From VXYL01 sp963666465 (lineage in GTDB: Bacteria; Pseudomonadota; Gammaproteobacteria; Pseudomonadales; Azotimanducaceae): a DNA stretch of 64,000 nucleotides. The stretch lies in NCBI GenBank assembly GCA_963666465.1, contig OY762824.1, forward strand, positions 3,782,001-3,846,000, written 5' to 3'. Position numbers and translations under genes: made by a program. Each line of letters opens with the position of its first letter. The stretch's first letter is position 1. Positions 17,309 to 24,499 of the stretch are shown here, one piece after another. The notes beneath the pieces were generated by a model. It saw only the letters and a list, made by a program, of their open reading frames with translations, did no database searches and had not been told where the DNA came from.

Positions 17309-18997
17309 TCAGGCTGCGGCTTCGCGGTCTGCCTGGCGGGTGACGTGCCACTGCTGTGCCAGCGAGAGCAGGTTGTTGGCGAGCCAGTAAAGCACCAGGC
17401 CAGCGGGGAAGAACAGGGAGAAGGCAGTGAACAGGAACGGCATCATCTTCATCATGCGCGCCTGCATGGGATCGGGCATGGGTGGATTCAGCATCTGCAT
17501 CAGGTACATCGAGCCGCCCATCAGAATGGGCAGGACGAAGAACGGATCCATCACCGACAGATCCTCGATCCAGAAGAAGAACGGCGCTTGCCGCAGCTCC
17601 ACGCTTTCGTAGAGCACCCAGTAGAGCGCGAAGAACACCGGCATCTGCAGCAGCATCGGCAGGCAGCCACCGAAGGGGTTGGCGCCCTCGCGCCGGTAGA
17701 GTTCCATCATCTCCGCGGACAGCTTGCGGCGGTCATCGGCGTGGCGCTCCTGCAGGCGCTTGAGCTGCGGCGCCACGCGACGCATCTTTGCGCCGGAGCG
17801 ATAGGCGATGGCGGAAAGCGGATACAGCACCAGCTTGATGGCGAGAGTCAGGAGCAGGATGGCGACTCCCCAGTTGGTCACCCAGGACTGGATGTAGGCC
17901 AGCACCTGGAAGAGCGGCACCGCCAGCCACCACAGGATGCCGTAGTCCACCGTGAGGCTCAGGTTCTCGGCGATGGCTTCAAGGCGATCCTGGTCCTTCG
18001 GCCCGGCATAGAGCCTGGCGGACACCACATGCGTCGTCCCAGGCGCGACGCGGAACTCCGGCGCAACGTAGCCGAAGGCATAGAGCGGACGACCAACCAC
18101 GCCGAGCCTGCGCCCCGTGTAGGCGTTGAGGTCTTCGGGGTTGGCGACCCAGGCGACGACGAAGTAGTGCTGAAGCATGGCAACCCAGCCGCCCGTGACA
18201 TCCGCCCGGAACTCGCTGTCATCCACATCGTCGAAATCGACCTTGTTGTAACGATCCTCCGGGGTCGTCAGCGCCGCGCCGACGTAGGGGCGGGGGCCCA
18301 TCTGGAACCCTTCTTCCTCCGGGGTTGAGTCGTCGCGCTTGAGCTGGGCGAACAGGCGTGCCCGCACATCCGCTTCGCTGCCGTTGCGAATCTCGTGCTC
18401 CACGTCCAAGGCGTAGCTGTCGGTCTCAAACCGAAAGCGCTTGATTACCTCGACGCCGGCGGCGGTCTCGTACCGGAGCTCCACGGCCAGATCGCCCTCG
18501 TCCAGGTGGTACTCGCCGCGCGAAGTGGTGTAGAGCGGCCGCTCGCCGCTGCTGTCCACGCCATCCGGGCCGATCAGGCCGCTTTGGGCGACATAGGTGT
18601 GGGCGGCGTCCTGGGCCAGGAGGCGGAACGGCGTCGCGTTTTCGGTGCTTCGCGGATACTTCGGCAGCGCCAGGGCGACCACATCGCCGCCGAGACGGTC
18701 GATGGTCAGCTGCAGTTCCGGCGTCGTCACGTGGACGAGGCGGGGCGCCGTGCCCTCGGGCACCTCCGGCGCCGGTTCCTCCACCGCCGCCGGCACAGAG
18801 GCCGCACCGATGGAGGCGTCGGGAAGGTCGGCTGCCGGAACCGGCGGCGCATCGTTGGTTGCAACCGGAGCCTCCGGCTCGACTGGCCCGGCCTCCGAAC
18901 CGATCCCGTAGTCCTCGTTCCAGGCCAGGAGCAGCAGGTAGCTGATGGCGGCCAGCGCCACCATCAAGGCAATGCGGCGAACCTCTGGCGAGAACAT
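17309..18997 (-). CDS. yidC: Membrane protein insertase YidC
   Basis: Inserts and folds inner-membrane proteins alone or with SecYEG (Fo c subunit is a classical client). At 562 residues it is the long gram-negative type: N-terminal membrane anchor (IALMVALAAISYLLLLAW), a large periplasmic beta domain (about 60-350), then five membrane helices including WGVAILLLTLAIKLVLYPLS and CLPMLLQMPVFFALYWVLYE. The hydrophilic-groove arginine is in AYRSGAKMR. The ATG at 18995-18997 overlaps the yidD stop (TGATG); an in-frame extension of 17 codons inside yidD was rejected. Confidence 0.96.
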   Translation of the reverse strand: MFSPEVRRIALMVALAAISYLLLLAWNEDYGIGSEAGPVEPEAPVATNDAPPVPAADLPDASIGAASVPAAVEEPAPEVPEGTAPRLVHVTTPELQLTIDRLGGDVVALALPKYPRSTENATPFRLLAQDAAHTYVAQSGLIGPDGVDSSGERPLYTTSRGEYHLDEGDLAVELRYETAAGVEVIKRFRFETDSYALDVEHEIRNGSEADVRARLFAQLKRDDSTPEEEGFQMGPRPYVGAALTTPEDRYNKVDFDDVDDSEFRADVTGGWVAMLQHYFVVAWVANPEDLNAYTGRRLGVVGRPLYAFGYVAPEFRVAPGTTHVVSARLYAGPKDQDRLEAIAENLSLTVDYGILWWLAVPLFQVLAYIQSWVTNWGVAILLLTLAIKLVLYPLSAIAYRSGAKMRRVAPQLKRLQERHADDRRKLSAEMMELYRREGANPFGGCLPMLLQMPVFFALYWVLYESVELRQAPFFFWIEDLSVMDPFFVLPILMGGSMYLMQMLNPPMPDPMQARMMKMMPFLFTAFSLFFPAGLVLYWLANNLLSLAQQWHVTRQADREAAA

Positions 18998-19362
18998 CAC
19001 CGCGGCGCCTGCCGCTCTGGCACAGGGTCCACCCCGCCCGGATGCCACGGATGACAGCGACCGAGGCGACGAAGGGCCAGCCAGGCGCCGCGCGCCGCGC
19101 CGAAGCGCTGCACCGCTTCGAGCGCATAGACAGAACAGGTGGGGTGGAAGCGGCAGTGCATCCCGAAAAAGGGACTCAAGGCAAGCCGATAGACGCGGAC
19201 AAGGGCGATCAGGCAGAGGGCCGGCAGGCTGGGTTTGGGCCGGGGCGACGAAACAGTATCGCTTGCACCGGTCGCGCCCGGATCAGCCGGAAATTCCGCC
19301 GTGCCTTGCGGTGCCACGGCGGGCGAGACGTCCTCGCGCCGGAAACGTCCCTTCGACGGCAT
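18997..19362 (-). CDS. yidD: Membrane protein insertion efficiency factor YidD
   Basis: Small protein that aids YidC-dependent insertion. The core matches the family: ALVRVYRLALSPFFGMHCRF then HPTCSVYALEAVQRFGAARG and LGRCHPWHPGGVDPVP, including the conserved cysteine and HPTCS. The 121-residue length is longer than the usual 70-90 because of about 45 N-terminal residues without similarity. The ATG at 19360-19362 overlaps the rnpA stop (TGATG); another ATG 15 bp further upstream is possible. Confidence 0.92.
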   Translation of the reverse strand: MPSKGRFRREDVSPAVAPQGTAEFPADPGATGASDTVSSPRPKPSLPALCLIALVRVYRLALSPFFGMHCRFHPTCSVYALEAVQRFGAARGAWLALRRLGRCHPWHPGGVDPVPERQAPR

Positions 19363-19721
19363 CAGGGCGATCCCCACGCGCCGAGGCGTTGCCAGAGCGC
19401 GTTCAGCGGCTCGCGCGGCAAGGTTTCGCGAATGTCCGGCACCGGCGTTGCCAGGCGAACCACCACGTCCACAGCCGGCAGGTCTTTCATTGCCAGGCGA
19501 AACGTCTCGCGAATGCAGCGCTTGACGCGGTTGCGATCCACCGATTGCCGCATCACCCGCTTGGCGACCACGAGACCGAGGCGGGCGAAACCGACCCGGT
19601 TTCTGCGCGCGGCCAGGCGAAAGGGACCACTTGCCATCCGCACATGGGGCACCTTCAGCACGGCGTCGAACTGCTCACGCGCCAGCAGGCGACGCTGGCG
19701 TCCGAAACGCCTGTCAGTCAT
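19362..19721 (-). CDS. rnpA: Ribonuclease P protein component
   Basis: Protein cofactor of RNase P, which matures tRNA 5' ends. The 119-residue basic protein contains RLLAREQFDAVLK and the RNR signature region RLGLVVAKRVMRQSVDRNRV followed by KRCIRETFRL. The ATG at 19719-19721 gives the standard N-terminus. It lies 17 bp after rpmH, the conserved pairing. Confidence 0.95.
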   Translation of the reverse strand: MTDRRFGRQRRLLAREQFDAVLKVPHVRMASGPFRLAARRNRVGFARLGLVVAKRVMRQSVDRNRVKRCIRETFRLAMKDLPAVDVVVRLATPVPDIRETLPREPLNALWQRLGAWGSP

Positions 19722-19738
19722 GAACGTGTGCGCGGATG

Positions 19739-19873
19739 TCAGACCGCCAGACGCTTGCGTCCCTTGGCCCGCCGTGCGTTGAGGACCCGGCGTCCTGCCC
19801 GTGTCGCCATGCGACTGCGGAAGCCGTGCGTGCGCTTGCGCTTGACGACGCTCGGCTGAAAGGTTCGTTTCAT
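19739..19873 (-). CDS. rpmH: 50S ribosomal protein L34
   Basis: Very short ribosomal protein gene of 44 codons. The translation starts MKRTFQPSVVKRKRTHGFRS and ends in GRRVLNARRAKGRKRLAV, an almost invariant L34 sequence. It is the first gene of the minus-strand rpmH-rnpA-yidD-yidC cluster, diverging from dnaA across the candidate origin. Confidence 0.98.
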   Translation of the reverse strand: MKRTFQPSVVKRKRTHGFRSRMATRAGRRVLNARRAKGRKRLAV

Positions 19874-20480
19874 GCGCCGCTCCACGGGCTAGCTGGGAAA
19901 GGCGCGCGATTCTAGGGAGCGATGCCCAAGGGGTCAACGACCGTGCCGCAATGGCCGCTGGGGTAGGGTGGGTGCGAACACCGACCCCCCGATTTCTTCA
20001 ATTACTTTTCTCCTAGGATGAAGGATTGTCGTTGTTGTAGGAAATGTCCCACGGTGGATGGGGCAGATAACTTACCGGTTTCGTGGCGGTTTCCTTACAG
20101 GGAAAGCCGGGCGCAACGCGTCGCGGAACCTCTTGGCAGGTGGGGGACAAGCTGCGCATCGACGTTGCGTCGCCAAAGCAGGCACCGCCAATGCTTCGGT
20201 TATTCACGGCTTATTCACATTCCGCGATCTTCGCAGAGTCGCTCGCGAGCGAATGCAAGCGTTTGATCGGGATGCCGATTCCAAAAGATCGTCGAGACTG
20301 TTGGCGCCGGCAATGGAAATCGGGGCGTTTGTGACAGTACGATTTGCGGCGAGCATCCGCTTGACGCCATGAGGAAGGAGCCGCTGCGGCGGCTTCGGCG
20401 AGGCAAGGCGCGCAAACGAAACTAAAGACGCGTCGCCAGCGGAACTCGAGGGGCCAGCGCCAGGAAAGAGGGAGGCAAGG
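19874..20480. other. Candidate oriC (rpmH-dnaA intergenic region)
   Basis: About 600 bp without a convincing gene between divergent rpmH and dnaA, the position of oriC in Pseudomonas-type chromosomes. It holds two close DnaA-box-like nonamers (20200-20219) and an AT-richer patch at 19990-20050 (ATTTCTTCAATTACTTTTCT) that could serve as unwinding element. Promoters for rpmH and dnaA must also lie here but no clear hexamer pair was picked out. Confidence 0.6.
20200..20219 (+). promoter_or_regulatory. Two DnaA boxes
   Basis: TTATTCACG (20200-20208) and TTATTCACA (20211-20219) each differ from the consensus TTATCCACA by one or two bases. They are in tandem with an 11-bp period, i.e. on one face of the helix. 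They lie 260 bp upstream of dnaA and may serve both replication initiation and dnaA autoregulation. Confidence 0.65.
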
Positions 20481-21812
20481 TTGGAGCCCGCGCATGTTTG
20501 GAGCGAGTGCAGCGCAAGACTGCAGGACGAACTCCCGTCGGAGGAGTTCACTTCATGGATCGGCCCGCTCCAGGCGGGCCTTCGGGATGGGGTTTTGGTC
20601 GTTTTGGCGCCCAATACCTATGTTCTTGATTGGGTTAGCAAAAGCTACCGCAACCAGATCGCAGGAATCGTCGAGGGCATGGGCGCTGACAGTGGCGTTG
20701 ATCGCATCGAGTTCGAGGTAGGCGAACTCGATGCCAGGTCGCCGGCGGCGCCGCTGAAGGCGGGCCGTCGGGACACGCCTCGGCGTCGCCATAGCCGCTA
20801 TAGCGGCTCGGATCTCAACCCCGGCTATAACTTCGATTCGTTCGTGGTGGGGAAGAACAACCGCATCGCGGCGGCGGCGGCACGGCATGTGGCCGAAGCG
20901 CACGGGGAGTCGTACAGTCCGCTGCTGCTTTATGGGGACGTGGGACTCGGCAAGACGCACCTGATGCAGGCGGTGGGCAAGGAAATCATGCTGCGCCGTC
21001 CGGATGTGATGGTGCGCTACCTCACCTCGCACCGATTCGTCAACGACATGGTGGAGGCGCTCAAGCGCGGCTCCATGGGCGAGATGACGAATGGCTACCG
21101 CGAGGTGGGTGTGTTGCTCATTGACGACATTCAGTTCTTCGGCGAGAAGATGCGCTCGCAGGAGGAGTTCTTCCACGTATTCAATTCGTTGCAGGAGAGC
21201 GGCAGCCAGATCGTGTTGACCAGCGACCGCTACCCCTCGGAGATCGAGGGCCTGGAGGAGCGGCTGAAGTCGCGCTTCGCCGGTGGCATGACGGCGGAGA
21301 TGGGACATCCGGATATCGAGACCCGGGCCGCGATTCTTTGCAAGAAGGCGGAGCACTCTGGTGTCTCCCTGAGCAAGGACGTGGCGTTCTATGTGGCGGA
21401 GCGCATCCGCTCAAACGTGCGCGAGCTTGAAGGCGCCTTGCATCGCGTGATCGCCAACGGCACGCCGGTGACGCGGGAGACCGTGGACGACGCCTTGGGA
21501 GACCTGTTTGCGCGGCGGGTGAGACAGCTTTCGGTGGAGGAGATTCAGAAGGTGGTCGCCACCTACTACAACCTCAAGCGCTCGGACCTGCTGGCGCCGC
21601 GGCGCACGCGGACGGTGGCGCGACCGAGGCAGATCGCCATGTATCTGGCGCGGGAGTTCACCAACCATTCGCTGCTGGAGATCGGCACGCAGTTTAACGG
21701 CCGCGACCATTCGACGGTGCTGCACGCCTGCCGTCGCGTGGCGGATCTGCGCAAGGAGTTCGCGGACGTGGACGAGGACTGCGCCAACCTCATCCGGCGA
21801 TTGTCGAAATAG
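20481..21812 (+). CDS. dnaA: Chromosomal replication initiator protein DnaA
   Basis: AAA+ initiator that binds DnaA boxes and opens oriC. The 443-residue protein shows domain I (VWSECSARLQDELPSEEFTS), a linker, the AAA+ core with Walker A LLLYGDVGLGKTHLMQAVG, Walker B VGVLLIDDIQFF and sensor region RLKSRFAGGMT. The C-terminal DNA-binding domain contains RPRQIAMYLAREFTNHSLLE and the signature GRDHSTVLHACRRV. The start is a TTG at 20481 preceded by GGGAGGCAAGG, giving the usual N-terminus. Note GDVGLGKT where E. coli has GGTGLGKT; the P-loop is still complete. Confidence 0.97.
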   Translation: MEPAHVWSECSARLQDELPSEEFTSWIGPLQAGLRDGVLVVLAPNTYVLDWVSKSYRNQIAGIVEGMGADSGVDRIEFEVGELDARSPAAPLKAGRRDTPRRRHSRYSGSDLNPGYNFDSFVVGKNNRIAAAAARHVAEAHGESYSPLLLYGDVGLGKTHLMQAVGKEIMLRRPDVMVRYLTSHRFVNDMVEALKRGSMGEMTNGYREVGVLLIDDIQFFGEKMRSQEEFFHVFNSLQESGSQIVLTSDRYPSEIEGLEERLKSRFAGGMTAEMGHPDIETRAAILCKKAEHSGVSLSKDVAFYVAERIRSNVRELEGALHRVIANGTPVTRETVDDALGDLFARRVRQLSVEEIQKVVATYYNLKRSDLLAPRRTRTVARPRQIAMYLAREFTNHSLLEIGTQFNGRDHSTVLHACRRVADLRKEFADVDEDCANLIRRLSK

Positions 21813-22036
21813 GGAGCGCGGGGAACCTGCAGCAGAGGATGTTCGTCCGAAGGGCTCGGGAGTTGTCCAGCAAGAGGCGACGCATGCATGGCCCTTGTTG
21901 TGGGTTTGCTGTGGCTCCGAGTAGCCTTCGGGTTCGGCCTCGCCTGGAGGTCGATGTGGAAGGGCGGGGATCGAAGGCGGGTCGCCTTGCGCCGCGTCGG
22001 AAAGGAACGCGTCGGAAAGGAAGGGATTGGTAGGCA
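21813..22036. other. dnaA-dnaN spacer with short tandem repeat
   Basis: This 224-bp spacer shows no gene. Just before dnaN the unit CGTCGGAAAGGAA is repeated in tandem (about 21997-22022); the second copy provides the purine-rich sequence upstream of the dnaN ATG. No DnaA box was found. Confidence 0.5.
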
Positions 22037-23143
22037 ATGAAGTTCACCACGACTCGAGACACCCTGCTGAAGCCTTTGCAGCTCGTGACCGGCGTGGTCG
22101 AACGCCGGCAGACGCTGCCGGTGCTGCAGAACATCCTTGTCTCCGTTGACGAAAACGGCCTGTCGTTGCGCGGCACCGACATGGAAGTGGAGATGGTGGC
22201 GCAGGCAAGCGAGGGCGTGACGGTGTCGCGTCCGGGGCAGACGACCGTTTCCGCCCGCAAGCTGGTGGACATCTGGCGGGCGTTGCCGGACGGCGCGGAG
22301 GTGTCGCTCGAAGTCCGCGACGACCGTGCGGTGGTGCGTTCGGGACGCAGCCGGTTCACGCTCTCGACGCTGCCGGCGAGCGACTTCCCAAGCCTCGACA
22401 CCACCGCCGCGGACACCGAATTCGACATCGCCCGCGGCGACATGCAGCGCCTGGTGCGGCAGACCAGCTTTGCCATGGCGCAGCAAGACGTTCGCTTCTA
22501 CCTCAATGGCATGTTGCTGGAGGTGACCGACCAGCACATCCGCAGCGTTGCCACCGATGCATACCGACTGGCGATGTGTACGCTGGATCAGGGCGTGGCG
22601 AACGTCGAGCGCATCCGTGCCGTGGTGCCGCGCAAGGGCGTTCTGGAACTCGCCCGCATGGTGGCGGACAACGACGAGGACGTGCATTGCGCCATCGGCA
22701 AGAACTATCTGCGGGCGCGGCAGGGACCTTACACCCTCGGCACCAGACTCCTGGACGCCACCTATCCCGACTACGAGAACGTGATCCCGCCGATGCCGGA
22801 CAACCGCTTCGTCGCGGACCGGGAGACGCTCAGGTCGGTATTCGGTCGGGTGAGGATCCTCTCCAACGAGAAGTACCCGGGCGTGCGCCTGGGCATGGAA
22901 GCGGACCTGCTGAAGGTGCAGGCGAACAACCCGGAGCAGGAGGAGGCGCAGGAGGAAGTGGCCGTGGAGTACGGCGGCGCGAAGGTGGAGATCGGCTTCA
23001 ACGTCGCCTACCTGCAAGACATCCTGGGCGCTCTCGACACAGACTCGGTGCGGATTGCGGTGTCGGATTCTGAGAGCAGTGCGCTCATCGAGGGGCCGGG
23101 GGCGGACCATTCCGTCTATGTGCTCATGCCGATGAACCTTTGA
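22037..23143 (+). CDS. dnaN: DNA polymerase III sliding clamp (beta subunit)
   Basis: Ring-shaped processivity clamp. The 368-residue protein (E. coli 366) starts MKFTTTRDTLLKPLQLVTGV. Characteristic blocks are VERRQTLPVLQNILV, ATDAYRLAMCTLDQ in domain II and the C-terminal YVLMPMNL, equivalent to the E. coli end (YVVMPMRL) that lines the client-binding cleft. It follows dnaA in the canonical order. Confidence 0.97.
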   Translation: MKFTTTRDTLLKPLQLVTGVVERRQTLPVLQNILVSVDENGLSLRGTDMEVEMVAQASEGVTVSRPGQTTVSARKLVDIWRALPDGAEVSLEVRDDRAVVRSGRSRFTLSTLPASDFPSLDTTAADTEFDIARGDMQRLVRQTSFAMAQQDVRFYLNGMLLEVTDQHIRSVATDAYRLAMCTLDQGVANVERIRAVVPRKGVLELARMVADNDEDVHCAIGKNYLRARQGPYTLGTRLLDATYPDYENVIPPMPDNRFVADRETLRSVFGRVRILSNEKYPGVRLGMEADLLKVQANNPEQEEAQEEVAVEYGGAKVEIGFNVAYLQDILGALDTDSVRIAVSDSESSALIEGPGADHSVYVLMPMNL

Positions 23144-23265
23144 TCGCCGCCTCTGCGGGGAAGGGCATCTTGCGCTCCTGACGTGATCGGGATTCCCTCC
23201 CTCCAGAAAGCGGAAAGCCGAGGGAGAGGCTCGATCGAAGAAGCTGTGCTCGCTTTTAGAAGGCG

Positions 23266-24405
23266 GTGATTGTCGAGCGACTGCGGCTGGCCAACGTTCG
23301 CAACATTGAATCCGCGACCCTTGAACTTGGGCGTGGCGTCAATCTGCTGGTGGGCGCCAACGGCGCCGGCAAGACGGCGGTGCTGGAAGCCGTGCATCTG
23401 CTCCTGCGTCGACGCTCCTTCCGAACCGCGCGCGTGCGGGAAATGATCCGTCGCGGTGCGTCGCGCGTGGGCGTGTCGTTGGAAGGCACGGACGCGGCGC
23501 GGGGCGAGCTCCGGGTTAGCACCATCCACGATGCGAGCGGCAAGGTTGAGCTGCGCCGCAATGGCGAGCGGGTGCGCCAGGCTTCCGCCGTGGCGGCGCT
23601 TCTGCCGGTGCAGCTCATGCTGCCGGACCTTCCCGATCTTGTCTTCGGTGGCCCGGCGGGGCGACGACAATGGCTCGACTGGGGCGCGTTTCACGTGAAA
23701 CAGTCCTATGCGGATATGCAGCGCGATTACGGTCGGGCGCTTCGGCAGCGCAACGCCGCCCTTAGGGGGGTGGCGGTGCAGGGTGTGAGTGACGCTGCGC
23801 TGGAGGCCTGGACGGATCAGGTGGCCGAGCGGGGCGAGAGACTGAGCGAAGCGCGCCGGGAGTATCTGACCGAGGTGACCGCGCCGGTGACCGAATGTCT
23901 GGCAAGGCTCGCTCCGGAACTGCAGGTGTCGTTCGCCCTGCAGAGGGGTTGGAGCGGCGAAACTCTGGCTTCGGATTTGGCCGCTGGGTTGGCGCACGAT
24001 GTAAGATCGGGTGTCACGCACGCGGGGCCGCATCGCGCCGATGTTCGGATTCATTTCGAGGGACAGGCTGCGGCGTCCGTTCTGTCCCGAGGCCAAGGCA
24101 AGGTGCTCGCCAGCGCTTTGCGGATCGGCCAGGCGCTGGACTTGGGGCGCGGGGACGATGTCTCCGAGGGCGCGACACAGCAGGCACGGGCGGGCAGGCA
24201 GACGCTGTTCCTTGTGGACGATATGGGAGCGGAACTCGACGAGATGCATGGCGAACGGTTCTTCGACCTGCTGAGCGACATCGGCTGCCAGATTCTCGCG
24301 ACGACCGTACGGCCGGACTCGTGGTTCCCCGGCGTCAGCGACGGAGGCGCCACGATGTTTCACGTGGAACAAGGGCGCATTTCTGCAACAGAGCCCGCGG
24401 CCTGA
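23266..24405 (+). CDS. recF: DNA replication and repair protein RecF
   Basis: SMC-like ATPase that helps load RecA at gaps. The 379-residue product begins at a GTG: MIVERLRLANVRNIESATLE. Walker A is GANGAGKTAVLEAVHLLLRR, the signature region includes LSRGQGKVLASALRIGQ, and Walker B is LFLVDDMGAELD. The protein is a little longer than E. coli RecF (357). The order dnaA-dnaN-recF-gyrB is canonical. The coding sequence includes the word TTTCACGTGAAAC (23689-23701), which is close to a parS core. Confidence 0.95.
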   Translation: MIVERLRLANVRNIESATLELGRGVNLLVGANGAGKTAVLEAVHLLLRRRSFRTARVREMIRRGASRVGVSLEGTDAARGELRVSTIHDASGKVELRRNGERVRQASAVAALLPVQLMLPDLPDLVFGGPAGRRQWLDWGAFHVKQSYADMQRDYGRALRQRNAALRGVAVQGVSDAALEAWTDQVAERGERLSEARREYLTEVTAPVTECLARLAPELQVSFALQRGWSGETLASDLAAGLAHDVRSGVTHAGPHRADVRIHFEGQAAASVLSRGQGKVLASALRIGQALDLGRGDDVSEGATQQARAGRQTLFLVDDMGAELDEMHGERFFDLLSDIGCQILATTVRPDSWFPGVSDGGATMFHVEQGRISATEPAA

Positions 24406-24499
24406 GGCGACACCTGAATCCAAGACCTGATGCCGCTGCGTGAAGCTCGAGCCGGCGTTGGCGCCGGCGGCGCGCGAACGAAACGAGGAGATGACGCGA

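Noticed and set aside
24440..24499. Upstream GTG start for gyrB
   Set aside because: It would add 20 residues absent from GyrB; the GTG at 24500 has GAGGAG at proper distance and gives exactly 804 residues.
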